From Ruegeria faecimaris (GTDB lineage Bacteria; Pseudomonadota; Alphaproteobacteria; Rhodobacterales; Rhodobacteraceae): DNA of 64,000 nucleotides. Of this stretch, positions 27,010-35,791 are shown one piece after another. Within the stretch, counting starts at the first letter, position 1, and each line of letters opens with the position of its first letter. Where the stretch lies: assembly GCF_900182615.1 (NCBI RefSeq), contig NZ_FXTE01000004.1, forward strand, positions 62,001-126,000, in the 5' to 3' direction. The notes below the pieces were generated by a model. That model was given only the letters and a program-made list of their open reading frames with translations. It ran no database searches and was not told where the DNA came from. Made by a program: the position numbers and the translations under genes.

Positions 27010-27528
27010 ATGAAACGATTTGCCTGGACCTTAGCTGCGACCTTGGCATTTGCCATGCCTGCCCTTGCAGGTGATCAGTATGTGGACGGCACCGGCTATG
27101 CGGTGTCGGGATATGACGTGGTTGCCTATCGCAGTCTGGATCAGGTTGCTGTCGGTCAATCACAGCCCGAAGCCGTTCGCGGAAGGTCAGATATTACGGC
27201 CGAATACAACGGCGTTACCTGGGCATTCTCGACCGAAGAGAACCGGGACAAGTTCCTGGAAAACCCTGCTTATTATGCGCCGCAATATGACGGTCACTGC
27301 GCCTATGGCGTGTCACGCGGTGGCAAGGTGCCTGCGAACCCGAACTTGTGGCGGATTGTTGATGACAAGCTGTATCTGAACATTACCGATGTGGTTGTCG
27401 GGTTCTTTGAAGAAGATATTCCCGGCAATATCAATCTGGCTGAAGGAAACTGGCCGGGCATCGAGGCCGACGGGGCCTCCAGCAGCGTGATCCCGAAGTT
27501 TACCTCCGAAGGCCCGGTCGCAAACTGA
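27010..27528 (+). CDS. YHS domain protein, exported
   Basis: A 172-residue protein with a cleavable signal peptide (basic MKR, hydrophobic core, ALA-G cleavage near residue 21). The mature part has the YHS-type pattern: VSGYDVVAYRSLD, then YNGVTWAFSTEENRDKFLENPAYYAPQYDGHCAYGVS. YHS domains bind metal ions in other proteins; in this exported group the ligands are not settled, though the single Cys-containing HCAYG is conserved in the family as I know it. AAGGA nine bases upstream supports the start. A strong terminator follows. Confidence 0.87.
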   Translation: MKRFAWTLAATLAFAMPALAGDQYVDGTGYAVSGYDVVAYRSLDQVAVGQSQPEAVRGRSDITAEYNGVTWAFSTEENRDKFLENPAYYAPQYDGHCAYGVSRGGKVPANPNLWRIVDDKLYLNITDVVVGFFEEDIPGNINLAEGNWPGIEADGASSSVIPKFTSEGPVAN

Positions 27529-27546
27529 GAGTTCTGCAACGGATGC

Positions 27547-27576
27547 AAAGCCCGGCATTGATTTGCCGGGCTTTTT
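27547..27576. terminator. Terminator after the YHS gene
   Basis: Arms AAAGCCCGGCA / TGCCGGGCTTT with a six-base loop and trailing T residues; its symmetry lets it also serve the convergent J-domain gene. Confidence 0.92.
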
Positions 27577-27581
27577 GTTTG

Positions 27582-28259
27582 TCATCCGGCCAACCAGTAC
27601 TCATCCTGCGTTTGCTGGTCGGCGTTGAATCTGATCCGCACGCTGCGGGCGCCCGGAAATTTCTTGGTCGCAAGCGCAACGGGTACGACAACTTCGCCAG
27701 TGCCCGCATCTTTGGACTGAAAGCTCAGAATCTCTGTCTTGACGCGCTTGGAGCCAGCGAGAACACTCGTCGGCAATGCGACGCGGTTAGCACCTTCGCA
27801 GACAGGTGCGGAAATGAAATAAGTCAGGTTGCGGCCATGCAAGCCGACAGCGTCCGGAATGTGGTCAGCATCTTGCAGGCGATCCGCATCTTGACTGTCC
27901 ACCGGGGTGTCCTGCAAGTGGGGCAGCGCCGTATTCAGCATTGCACGACAGGCATCAATATCTTGGGTTTCCAGCTGAATAACGCGTTTGCGCAATCGGG
28001 GGCGGCGTGGTTTCCCCGCCGCCGAGCCCGCCAGACCTTTCCCAGCCAGCCCCTCGCTGCGCAGCAAATCATAGGCCGCCTTGGCGTTGGCCAAGGCCGC
28101 ACCGTCTCCGCCATTCTTGTCGGGGTGGGCTTCGAATGCGATGTTGCGCCAGGCTTCTCGAATGTCATCTGAACTGGCGCTTTGAGCCAGACCAAGTGTG
28201 CCGAAGGCATTGGCGCGGGCACTAACCTTGTCAAAAGGTTCCATACTAAATTCACTCAT
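27582..28259 (-). CDS. J-domain (DnaJ-like) protein
   Basis: A 225-residue protein with an N-terminal J domain (about 17-75) that would stimulate an Hsp70 ATPase: the HPD motif is His45-Pro46-Asp47 in FEAHPDKNGG, preceded by SDDIREAWRN and followed by NAKAAYDLLRSEG. No zinc-finger or G/F-rich region, so not a full DnaJ. The C-terminal region, about 90-225, is basic at first (KPRRPRLRKRVIQ) and then resembles no domain I can name. The start at 28259 keeps the domain whole; an upstream ATG gives only seven more residues. Confidence 0.85.
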   Translation of the reverse strand: MSEFSMEPFDKVSARANAFGTLGLAQSASSDDIREAWRNIAFEAHPDKNGGDGAALANAKAAYDLLRSEGLAGKGLAGSAAGKPRRPRLRKRVIQLETQDIDACRAMLNTALPHLQDTPVDSQDADRLQDADHIPDAVGLHGRNLTYFISAPVCEGANRVALPTSVLAGSKRVKTEILSFQSKDAGTGEVVVPVALATKKFPGARSVRIRFNADQQTQDEYWLAG

Positions 28260-28405
28260 AAACAAACTATACGGCCCCACAATGAATGGGCGGTTGATAA
28301 AGTCAAATTTGTAACAGAATTGAACGGTTTATCGCGACAATGATTAAGGCTGCAGCTGGATTGTTCAAGTGGCCCAGTCAGACAGGGTAATCCCAACTTA
28401 TTCCG

Positions 28406-28435
28406 CAAAAACACCCGGGGTTTTGGCCTCGGGTG
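28406..28435 (-). terminator. Terminator after metF
   Basis: On the minus strand the stem CACCCGAGG / CCCCGGGTG encloses CCAAAA and runs into five T residues, about 20 bases after the metF stop. Confidence 0.85.
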
Positions 28436-28457
28436 CACAGTCTGAAACAAGCGGATA

Positions 28458-29324
28458 TCAAGCGACGTTCTGAAGCTCGGCCTTTGGTGTGACGCCAAGG
28501 GCAAAGCACACATCCCGGGTCAGTTCCGGCCGGTTCAGGGTGTAAAAGTGGAGCTTGTCCACTCCGCCCTCGATCAGGTCTGAACAAAGTTCTGTGCACA
28601 ATGCGGTGGCCAGCAGGTCTTCGCGGTCGTCACGAATGGCCTTCTCAAAGGCATTCTCGATCCAATCCGGAATATGTGTCCCGCATCTGCGGGCAAAGTT
28701 GCGCGCCCCTTTCCAGTTTTCGATCGGCAGGATGCCCGGAACGATGGGCTTGTCGATCCCTGCCTTTTCACAGGCATCGCGGAAACGGAAAAATGTCTCG
28801 GCCTCAAAGAAGAACTGAGTCAGGGCTTCGTCGGCCCCAGCGTCCAGCTTGGCCTTTAACCAATCGACATCGGCGGAAAAATCCCGCGCTTCGGGGTGTT
28901 TGTCTGGATAGGCGCCAACACGGATGCTGAACATCTCGGTTTCTGCCAGCGCTTCGATCAATTCGACCGAGTCCGCGAACCCTTCCGGGTGCGGCACGAA
29001 CCGATCCTGACCCTTGGGCGGATCGCCGCGCAAGGCGACGATGTTCTCCACGCCCGCCCGAGCAAAGGTATCTGCGATTTCCAGTGTTTCCTGACGTGAC
29101 GCATCCACACAAGTCAGATGTGCAGCAACAGGCAGGCCAGAGGACTTGTGCAATGTGGCCACCGCATCGCGCGTCAGCTCGCGCGTGGTGCCCCCCGCGC
29201 CATACGTGACAGAAACAAAGCGCGGTTCAAGCGGTGCCAGTGTTTGCACCGTATCCCAAAGGCGGAATGAAGCCTCAAGCGTCTGTGGCGGGAAAAATTC
29301 AAATGAAACTTCTGGTCTTGTCAT
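28458..29324 (-). CDS. metF: 5,10-methylenetetrahydrofolate reductase
   Basis: FAD enzyme that makes 5-methyltetrahydrofolate, the methyl donor for methionine synthesis. The 288 residues form the usual TIM barrel. Marks include SFEFFPPQT with the catalytic Glu near residue 9, FVSVTYGAGG, THLTCVD-like AAHLTCVDASR, NIVALRGDPPKG and LTQFFFEAETFF, followed by VPGILPIEN. It is divergent from a metR-type regulator over a short region with palindromes; in other proteobacteria MetR with homocysteine controls met genes. Confidence 0.96.
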   Translation of the reverse strand: MTRPEVSFEFFPPQTLEASFRLWDTVQTLAPLEPRFVSVTYGAGGTTRELTRDAVATLHKSSGLPVAAHLTCVDASRQETLEIADTFARAGVENIVALRGDPPKGQDRFVPHPEGFADSVELIEALAETEMFSIRVGAYPDKHPEARDFSADVDWLKAKLDAGADEALTQFFFEAETFFRFRDACEKAGIDKPIVPGILPIENWKGARNFARRCGTHIPDWIENAFEKAIRDDREDLLATALCTELCSDLIEGGVDKLHFYTLNRPELTRDVCFALGVTPKAELQNVA

Positions 29325-29373
29325 CTCGGCCTCACGGGTGAAATCTCTGACCCTTGTGCCAGCTTACGCATTG

Positions 29374-29386
29374 TGAGACAAACTCA
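29374..29386. promoter_or_regulatory. Candidate MetR site in the metF-metR intergenic region
   Basis: TGAG-N5-CTCA, close to the MetR consensus TGAA-N5-TTCA known from enteric bacteria. It lies midway between the divergent starts, 49 bases from metF. Assignment is by form and position only. Confidence 0.45.
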
Positions 29387-29410
29387 TATTATTCAAGAAC
29401 AACATGAGTT
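29381..29410. promoter_or_regulatory. Second palindrome upstream of metR
   Basis: Perfect seven-base arms AACTCAT / ATGAGTT separated by 16 bases, ending just before the metR start. It shares its left arm with the TGAG-N5-CTCA site, so the two could form a composite operator. Confidence 0.4.
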
Positions 29411-29417
29411 CCACGCA

Positions 29418-30323
29418 ATGCATATCGAATTCCGCCACCTGCGTACGATCAAAGCGATCCATGAATGTGGCGGGCTTGCCCGTGCCGCAGATCAACTGAA
29501 CATCACTCAATCCGCGTTGAGCCATCAAATCAAAGGCCTAGAGGATCAGGCCGGGGTCGAATTGTTCTTGCGCCGGTCCAAACCGATGAAACTTTCGGCG
29601 GCCGGTTTGCGGCTGTTACGCCTGGCCGAGCAGATCCTGCCGCAGGTCGAGGCGACACAGCAGGAGTTCTCTTCTTTGCGCGACGGGCGCACGGGCCGTA
29701 TGCATATCGCCATTGAATGCCACGCCTGTTTTGAGTGGCTGTTCCCGGTGCTGGAATCCTTTCGTAAATCCTGGGGCGATGTGGATGTCGATATCCGCCC
29801 CGGCCTAGCCTTTGATGCCTTGCCGGCTTTGCAAAAAGAAGAGGTCGATCTGGTTGTTTCCTCGGACCCAGAAGATCTGCCCGGTGTCGAATTCATCGAA
29901 CTCTTTGACTATGACGCGGTGTTTGTCGCGGCTTCGACACACCCGCTTGCCCAGAAAGAGTTCATTGAGGCCGAAGATTTTCGGGGCCAGACCCTGATTA
30001 CCTATCCGGTCGAACGGACACGGTTGGATGTATTCAGCCAGCTGCTGATCCCTGCGCGGGTTGAACCGGCTGCGATCCGGCAGGTTGAGCTGACCGCAGT
30101 GATCCTGTTGCTGGTCGCGTCAAACCGGGGGATATCGGTGCTGCCGGACTGGGTTGTGCGTGAGGTGAAGTATAATTCCGACTATGTTACCCGCCCGCTG
30201 ACCAAGGCGGGCATTACACGTCGCCTTTATGCTGCAGTGCGCACCGAGGACCTTGAAAAACCCTTTGTGCAAGAGCTGATCAAGCTGGCCAAAACCGAGG
30301 CGCGCAAGCTGCAGGAGCAATAG
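29418..30323 (+). CDS. metR: LysR-type regulator, MetR
   Basis: A 301-residue LysR-family regulator. The winged helix-turn-helix is at about 3-60 (FRHLRTIKAIHECGG, then LNITQSALSHQIKGLE); the effector domain starts near residue 90 with GRMHIAIECHACFEWLFP, a stretch typical of MetR. Position opposite metF supports a role in methionine synthesis with homocysteine as co-effector. The ATG at 29418 is chosen: the longer frame from 29373 adds 15 residues that run through the promoter palindromes. Confidence 0.92.
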   Translation: MHIEFRHLRTIKAIHECGGLARAADQLNITQSALSHQIKGLEDQAGVELFLRRSKPMKLSAAGLRLLRLAEQILPQVEATQQEFSSLRDGRTGRMHIAIECHACFEWLFPVLESFRKSWGDVDVDIRPGLAFDALPALQKEEVDLVVSSDPEDLPGVEFIELFDYDAVFVAASTHPLAQKEFIEAEDFRGQTLITYPVERTRLDVFSQLLIPARVEPAAIRQVELTAVILLLVASNRGISVLPDWVVREVKYNSDYVTRPLTKAGITRRLYAAVRTEDLEKPFVQELIKLAKTEARKLQEQ

Positions 30324-30419
30324 GCACAAAACGCGGGTCTGCTATGCGTATCATTCCTCTTGGCAAGGGCGCATTGCCCCAGTATACGCGCGGTTTGACC
30401 GGACAGGAGCCTTTGGACA

Positions 30420-31205
30420 ATGGTTGGCAGTGCAAACCTCAACATCATGATCAAAGCCGCGCGCAAAGCGGGGCGTTCACTGGTCAAGGATTTTCGTGAA
30501 GTCGAGAACCTTCAGGTGTCGATGAAAGGCGCCGGGGACTTTGTGTCCAAGGCAGACATTGCAGCCGAGGCGATCCTGAAAGAGGAACTGCTTGGCGCGC
30601 GCCCGACCTATGGCTGGCTGGCCGAAGAGGGCGGCGAGATTGCCGGCGAAGATCCCACCCGCCGCTGGATTGTGGATCCGCTGGATGGCACCACGAATTT
30701 TCTGCACGGCTTGCCGCACTGGGCGATCTCGATCGCGTTGGAACATAAAGGCAAAATTGTTGCCGGTGTGATCTATGACGCCGCCAAGGACGAGATGTTC
30801 TTTGCAGAAAATGGCGAAGGCGCATGGATGAACGACACCCGTATCCGCGTTTCGGGTCGTCACCGCATGATCGAGTCGATCTTTTCGACCGGGCTGCCTT
30901 TTGGCGGACGGTCTGACTTGCCTGCGACCCTGCAGGATCTGGCACGTCTGATGCCGGTCTGCGCCGGTGTACGTCGGTGGGGCGCAGCAGCGCTGGACAT
31001 GGCTTATGTTGCTGCTGGCCGGTATGAAGGCTTTTGGGAACGCCGTCTGAATGCCTGGGATGTTGCCGCCGGGATCATCATCGTGAAAGAGGCCGGTGGC
31101 TTTGTGCAGGCTTTGAACCCGGAAGGTAACGTGCTGGAGGACGGCGAGGTCATCTGTTCCAACGAGCCCATCTTTGATCAGTTTTCCAAGGTCATCCGGG
31201 GCTGA
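30420..31205 (+). CDS. suhB: Inositol monophosphatase family protein, SuhB-like
   Basis: Mg-dependent phosphatase of 261 residues acting on inositol-1-phosphate or related sugar phosphates; E. coli SuhB also has a role in rRNA transcription. Metal-binding motifs: LAEEGGE near residue 67 (Glu ligand), WIVDPLDGTTNFLHG near 83-97, and NAWDVAAGIIIVKEAGG near 212. The ATG at 30420 is preceded by GGAG at a good distance. Single gene with a terminator behind. Confidence 0.93.
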   Translation: MVGSANLNIMIKAARKAGRSLVKDFREVENLQVSMKGAGDFVSKADIAAEAILKEELLGARPTYGWLAEEGGEIAGEDPTRRWIVDPLDGTTNFLHGLPHWAISIALEHKGKIVAGVIYDAAKDEMFFAENGEGAWMNDTRIRVSGRHRMIESIFSTGLPFGGRSDLPATLQDLARLMPVCAGVRRWGAAALDMAYVAAGRYEGFWERRLNAWDVAAGIIIVKEAGGFVQALNPEGNVLEDGEVICSNEPIFDQFSKVIRG

Positions 31206-31227
31206 GCCACCAACAGACAGGTCAAGC

Positions 31228-31255
31228 AAGCGCGCCCGATTGAGGCGCGCTTTTT
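31228..31255. terminator. Terminator between suhB and bhcD
   Basis: Stem AAGCGCGCC / GGCGCGCTT followed by T residues on the plus strand, lying four bases from the bhcD stop, so it may serve both converging units. Confidence 0.85.
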
Positions 31256-31259
31256 CGTT

Positions 31260-32240
31260 TCAGAGGGTCGCGCGCTGGGCTAGATCCGCCTCTTCAGCCA
31301 ATCGTGCAGCGACTGAGGCGACTGCAAGATCCTGCAACCCGACCCCGGTTCCATCAAACAGAGTGATCTGATCGTCGCTTGTCCGACCGGGGTGGTCACC
31401 ATTGATGACGGCGCCGATGGGCGCGATTGCATCCTCGGTCAAGGCGCCAAGGTTGATGGCATGTTGGGCCTCGCCGATTGTCACGGACTGGGCGACCTCG
31501 TCGGTAAAGACAGTCGCCGCAGCGACGAGATCCGCGTCGACCTCCTGTTTGCCTTTGGTGTCGGTGCCCATGCAAGCCAGATGCGTGCCGGGCTTGATCC
31601 AGTCTTTCATCAAGAGCGGCTCAAAAGCCGAGGTGATGGTGATGATCACATCCGCCTGTGCGCCAAGCTCCTGTTGGCTGACGGCCTCGAATTCCAACCC
31701 AACCTCAGTGGCCACAGCTGCAAGGCGGGGCAGCATGTCGGGATGCGGGTTCCAGGCAATGACCTTTTCGAAGTCGCGCTGTTCCGCCGCCGCCCGCAGC
31801 TGGAAAGTTGACTGATGTCCGGCCCCGACCATACCAAGTACTCTTGCGTCTTGCCGCGCCAGATGCGCGATCGAAACCGCCGAAGAGGCCGCTGTGCGCA
31901 CCGCTGTCAGGTAATTGCCCCCGACAAGCGCGGACAATCGCCCGGTATCGGGGTCGAACAGAAACACCGTGGATTGGTGGTTGGTCAGGCCCTTCGCCGC
32001 ATTGCCCGGCCAGTATCCACCGGATTTGAGGCCCAGCACCTGACCGTCGCGGTCAAATCCCGATTTGAACCCATAGAGAACGTCGGCATGGCCCAAAGCC
32101 TCGCGGATAACGGGAAAGTTCCACGCGCCACCTTTAGCCATCGCACCGAACACAGCCTGTACAGCGTCAAAGGCCTGCTGGCGTCCTACCAGTTTCTCGC
32201 ACAGATCTTCGCCTACAATCAGCAGGCCGTCGCTTTTCAT
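31260..32240 (-). CDS. bhcD: Iminosuccinate reductase (ornithine cyclodeaminase family)
   Basis: Last enzyme of the beta-hydroxyaspartate cycle as worked out in Paracoccus denitrificans: it reduces iminosuccinate to L-aspartate with NADH. The 326-residue protein has the ornithine cyclodeaminase/mu-crystallin fold: LGLKSGGYWPGN near residue 75, NYLTAVRTAASSAVS near 115, and the dinucleotide loop VLGMVGAGHQSTFQLRA near 135. Start at 32240 keeps the normal family N-terminus; the longer frame enters bhcC. Gene order bhcA-B-C-D and a 13-base gap to bhcC support the role more than sequence alone could. Confidence 0.92.
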   Translation of the reverse strand: MKSDGLLIVGEDLCEKLVGRQQAFDAVQAVFGAMAKGGAWNFPVIREALGHADVLYGFKSGFDRDGQVLGLKSGGYWPGNAAKGLTNHQSTVFLFDPDTGRLSALVGGNYLTAVRTAASSAVSIAHLARQDARVLGMVGAGHQSTFQLRAAAEQRDFEKVIAWNPHPDMLPRLAAVATEVGLEFEAVSQQELGAQADVIITITSAFEPLLMKDWIKPGTHLACMGTDTKGKQEVDADLVAAATVFTDEVAQSVTIGEAQHAINLGALTEDAIAPIGAVINGDHPGRTSDDQITLFDGTGVGLQDLAVASVAARLAEEADLAQRATL

Positions 32241-32253
32241 AACATCCCTCATC

Positions 32254-33417
32254 TCAATAGGCTTTCCCGCGGGCCGAGACCGGCCACAGGGCTTCGACTT
32301 TGCCGCCCCGTACGCCCACATACCAATCATGGACATTGCAGGTGGGGTCACAGTGGCCCGGCACCAACCGCAGCTTGTCATTGACCTTCAGTACGCCGTC
32401 TGGATCCCCGATAACCCCATGCTCGTCCGAGCACTTGAGGTATTCGACATCATCACGCCCAAACACAAAGGGCAGGCCGCTATCGACCGATTGCGCCTTG
32501 AGGCCGGCGTCGCAGATGGCCTTGTCTGCTTTGGCATGGCTCATGATGCTGGTCAGGATGAACAGCGCATTTTCCCATTCTCCCTGATCAATCCGCTGGC
32601 CGTTCTGATCCAGAATCCGCCCATAATCCGCGTCCATGAAGGCGTAAGAGCCGCATTGCAATTCGTTGTAAACGCCCGAGTTACTTTCGAAGTAATAGGA
32701 ACCGGTGCCGCCGCCCGAAACCAGTTCGCACTCGATCCCTTCTGCTTTCAACCCGGCGACAGCGTCTTCGACCATGGCAATGGCAACATCCAGCTTCTCT
32801 TTACGGGCCTCATAGGTATCGAGATGTTGCATCGCACCCTGATAGGCCTGAATGCCGGTGAATTTCAGATTTGGCGCTGCTTGCACAGCTTTGGCAATCT
32901 CGATGACCGCCGGTGTCGTGGTTACACCACAGCGCCCTGCGCCGCAGTCGATCTCGATGAACACTTCCAGTTCTGTGCCGTGACGCGAAGCGGCAGCCGA
33001 CAGGTCGGAGATATTGTCGATATCGTCCACGCAGACAATGATACGTGCGCCGAAATTGGGCAGCCGTGCCAGTCGGTCAAGCTTGGCCGGGTCGCGCACC
33101 TGGTTGGATACAAGGATGTCTGTAATGCCGCCACGGGCAAATACCTCGGCTTCTGACACTTTCTGACAGCAGACGCCGATCGAACCGCCCAACCGTTCCT
33201 GCAGCTTGGCCACATCGACCGATTTGTGCATCTTGCCATGAACACGATGGCGCATCCCATGGGCCTTTGCGAAATCGCCCATCTTTCGGATGTTGCTCTC
33301 TAGCGCGTCCAGATCAAGGATCAGGCAAGGCGTCTGTATCTCGCTTTCGTCCATGCCGATCGCGGCGGGGATGTCGAAGCCGACTTCGAGGTCTTCAAAA
33401 TTTACGGTCTTGTTCAT
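32254..33417 (-). CDS. bhcC: beta-hydroxyaspartate aldolase
   Basis: PLP enzyme of the alanine racemase-N/D-threonine aldolase fold, 387 residues. In the beta-hydroxyaspartate cycle it condenses glycine with glyoxylate to (2R,3S)-beta-hydroxyaspartate. The PLP Lys is expected in RHRVHGKMHK near residue 60; DLDALESNIRKMGDFAKAHG precedes it. The C-terminal metal site is suggested by VPGHCDPTCNVHDWY, the H-x-C-P-T-type element (HCDPTC) of D-threonine aldolases. It is the third gene of the bhcABCD operon, 11 bases after bhcB. Confidence 0.93.
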   Translation of the reverse strand: MNKTVNFEDLEVGFDIPAAIGMDESEIQTPCLILDLDALESNIRKMGDFAKAHGMRHRVHGKMHKSVDVAKLQERLGGSIGVCCQKVSEAEVFARGGITDILVSNQVRDPAKLDRLARLPNFGARIIVCVDDIDNISDLSAAASRHGTELEVFIEIDCGAGRCGVTTTPAVIEIAKAVQAAPNLKFTGIQAYQGAMQHLDTYEARKEKLDVAIAMVEDAVAGLKAEGIECELVSGGGTGSYYFESNSGVYNELQCGSYAFMDADYGRILDQNGQRIDQGEWENALFILTSIMSHAKADKAICDAGLKAQSVDSGLPFVFGRDDVEYLKCSDEHGVIGDPDGVLKVNDKLRLVPGHCDPTCNVHDWYVGVRGGKVEALWPVSARGKAY

Positions 33418-33428
33418 GTTGTTTCTCC

Positions 33429-34406
33429 TTACCCTTTCAGCCAGGGCAGTTTGTCCAGGTCTACATTGCCACCGGTCACGATGACGCCAATGCGCTTGCC
33501 TCGGAAAACCTCTGGGTTCTTCAAAATGGTTGCCAGAGGAACCGCCGAAGACGGCTCCATCACCACGCGCAGGTGCTTCCAGGTCAGTTTCATCGCTTCG
33601 ATGATTTCCTCTTCCGAGGCGGTAAAAATATCGGTCACGTGGTTGGATACGAAATGCCAGGTGTTTTCTTTCAGGGGCACCAGCAGCCCATCCGCGACTG
33701 TCTTGGGGGCGTCATCTGCGATGATATGACCGGCCTTGAAGGACCGGTAAGCGTCATCCGCCTGTTCCGGTTCCGCTGCATAAATTGCGGTCTCGGGCGC
33801 AAGGTTCGAAACCGTCAGACAGGTGCCTGAAATCATGCCGCCACCGCCGATGGGCGCGATAACGGCGTCCATACCACCAGTCTGTTCCAGCAGTTCGGCG
33901 GAGCAGGTGGCCTGACCGGTAATCACACGCGGGTCGTTATAGGGGTGAACAAATTCGCCACCGGTTCGGGCCTGAACCTCGGCAAATGTTGCTTCGCGCG
34001 AGCTTGTCGAAGGGTCACATTCGGTGATTGTTCCGCCATATCGGCGAACTGCATCCTTCTTGGCCTGCGGTGCTGTGCGCGGCATGACCACGTTGCACGG
34101 AATGCCGCGGCGACCGGCCGCATAAGACAAAGACAAGGCGTGGTTGCCGCTGGAATGCGTGCAGACACCCTTGGGCATCAAATGGTCTGCAAGGCCGAAT
34201 ACAGCGTTGCAGGCCCCACGCACCTTAAAGGCCCCGGCTTCTTGGAAATTTTCGCATTTGAAGAACAGCTGCGCGCCGGTCAGGTCATTCAGGTGGTCCG
34301 AAGCCATGACCGTAGTTCGGCGGATATGCGGTTTGATCCGATCATGCGCGACACGCATGTCCTCGATCGTCAGATCCGCGGCAGAGGGGTGATCCAACAT
34401 TGTCAT
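33429..34406 (-). CDS. bhcB: beta-hydroxyaspartate dehydratase
   Basis: Fold-type II PLP lyase of the threonine/serine dehydratase family, 325 residues. In the cycle it removes water from beta-hydroxyaspartate to give iminosuccinate. The PLP Lys is Lys61 in FQEAGAFKVRGACNAV; the phosphate loop is APIGGGGMISG near residue 178; SSGNHALSLSYAA is the Asn-containing substrate loop. No ACT regulatory domain, as in serine racemase-like members. Five bases separate it from bhcA. Confidence 0.93.
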   Translation of the reverse strand: MTMLDHPSAADLTIEDMRVAHDRIKPHIRRTTVMASDHLNDLTGAQLFFKCENFQEAGAFKVRGACNAVFGLADHLMPKGVCTHSSGNHALSLSYAAGRRGIPCNVVMPRTAPQAKKDAVRRYGGTITECDPSTSSREATFAEVQARTGGEFVHPYNDPRVITGQATCSAELLEQTGGMDAVIAPIGGGGMISGTCLTVSNLAPETAIYAAEPEQADDAYRSFKAGHIIADDAPKTVADGLLVPLKENTWHFVSNHVTDIFTASEEEIIEAMKLTWKHLRVVMEPSSAVPLATILKNPEVFRGKRIGVIVTGGNVDLDKLPWLKG

Positions 34407-34411
34407 TCTCC

Positions 34412-35602
34412 TTACGCCGCGGCCTCGGTTCGGTTGCCGGGTGTGGCGCGAAAGTGTTCCTGGGCTGCTGCGACGCCAGAGCCCAACGTGATCGGATAGC
34501 TTAGATCGGCCATTGCCATCTCGATCGTACAGAGTCCGGACAGGACCATCGCATCTGTCAGACTGCCCAGATGCCCAATACGGAACGCCTTGCCGTGCAA
34601 CTGGCCCAAGCCAACACCAAAGGACATCCCGTAGGTGTTAAAGGCATGGTCGGTCAGAATGTTGCTGTCGAACCCTTCGGGCACGTAGATTGCGCTGACC
34701 GTGTCCGAGTAAAGGTCTGGCGATTGAGCAACCAGTTCCAGCCCCCAAGCATCGACGGCGCGTCGGACGCCCTCGGCAAGCCGATGATGACGGGCGTAAA
34801 CATTCGGTAAGCCTTCTTCAAACAGCATCTTCAGGCTTTCACGCAGCCCGTAGATCAGTTGCAGAGGTGGTGTATAGGGAAACCCTCCGGTCGCATTGGC
34901 CGCCATCATATCCCGGAAATCGAAAAAGGTCCGGTGCAGCTCTGCGGTTTCCATCGCGTCCAGCGCTTTCTGGCTGACGCAAAGGATGGCCATGCCAGTG
35001 GCCAGCATGAATCCCTTCTGCGATCCCGAAACCGCGATGTCGACGCCCCAGCGGTCGAACTCGAACGGTACAGAGGCCAAAGAGCTGACGCAGTCCACCA
35101 TCAAAAGCGCCGGATGATTGGCGGCATCCATCGCCCGCCTTACAGCCCCGATATCCGAAAGCACCCCTGTCGCCGTCTCATTATGAGTGACCAGAACGGC
35201 GCGAATTTCATGCGCTTTGTCCCCAGTCAGAACCGTCTGAAATTGGTCGGCGGGGGCGCCGCTGCCCCAAGGGCAGTCGATGACCTGAACGTCAAGCCCG
35301 TGACGTGTACACAGATCAATCCAGCGGTGGCTGAAAACGCCATAGCGCGCAATCAGGACCTTATCACCGGGGCTGAGCGTGTTGGTGATTGCAGCCTCCC
35401 ATCCACCTGTGCCGCTGGCGGGAAAGGTAACGATCTGGGCCGTAGCGGTATCAAAGACCTTCTTTGTGTCTTCCAGTACGGGTGCAAATGTCTGGACAAA
35501 GTCCGGCGCGCGATGATCCTGCGTCTGGACCTGCATGGCCAGGCGCAATCTATCAGGTATGTTGGTCGGGCCGGGAATGAAAACCGGGTTTTGGTTCGAC
35601 AT
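34412..35602 (-). CDS. bhcA: Aspartate-glyoxylate aminotransferase
   Basis: Class V aminotransferase that moves the amino group of L-aspartate to glyoxylate, giving oxaloacetate and glycine, the entry and exit point of the beta-hydroxyaspartate cycle. From the ATG at 35602 it has 396 residues, typical for the serine-glyoxylate aminotransferase group. FIPGPTNIPDRLR opens the fold; PASGTGGWEA near 61-70 binds PLP phosphate; the PLP Lys is Lys196 in SGSQKGFML. It is the first gene of the operon and divergent from bhcR. Without the operon it would be called a serine-glyoxylate aminotransferase. Confidence 0.93.
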   Translation of the reverse strand: MSNQNPVFIPGPTNIPDRLRLAMQVQTQDHRAPDFVQTFAPVLEDTKKVFDTATAQIVTFPASGTGGWEAAITNTLSPGDKVLIARYGVFSHRWIDLCTRHGLDVQVIDCPWGSGAPADQFQTVLTGDKAHEIRAVLVTHNETATGVLSDIGAVRRAMDAANHPALLMVDCVSSLASVPFEFDRWGVDIAVSGSQKGFMLATGMAILCVSQKALDAMETAELHRTFFDFRDMMAANATGGFPYTPPLQLIYGLRESLKMLFEEGLPNVYARHHRLAEGVRRAVDAWGLELVAQSPDLYSDTVSAIYVPEGFDSNILTDHAFNTYGMSFGVGLGQLHGKAFRIGHLGSLTDAMVLSGLCTIEMAMADLSYPITLGSGVAAAQEHFRATPGNRTEAAA

Positions 35603-35662
35603 GGCTTGTTCCTCTGCTTTGGAGATAAGTGTCCGGGAAAAAGCTGCATTACGCAATTTTCT

Positions 35663-35686
35663 TGAAAAATATTTTCATTTATTGAA
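35663..35686. promoter_or_regulatory. Overlapping palindromes in the bhcA-bhcR intergenic region (candidate BhcR operator)
   Basis: TGAAAA-ATA-TTTTCA at 35663-35677 is a perfect palindrome and overlaps TTCA-TTTAT-TGAA at 35674-35686. They lie 61 bases upstream of bhcA in an AT-rich stretch that also holds -10-like elements (TATATT, TATACT near 35707-35717) toward bhcR. IclR regulators usually bind such palindromes. Candidate only. Confidence 0.5.
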
Positions 35687-35791
35687 GATAAATATTAAGC
35701 TACTGATATATTATACTTTTCCGTTTTTCATTTTTACGTACAAGAAATCCGGACGCGAGAAACTTTGGACAGCTGAAAGGAAATGCCTGGG

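Noticed and set aside
29325..29417. SAM or SAH riboswitch before metF
   Set aside because: The spacer is under 100 bases and shows only the MetR-like palindromes, not the conserved helices of a known riboswitch.
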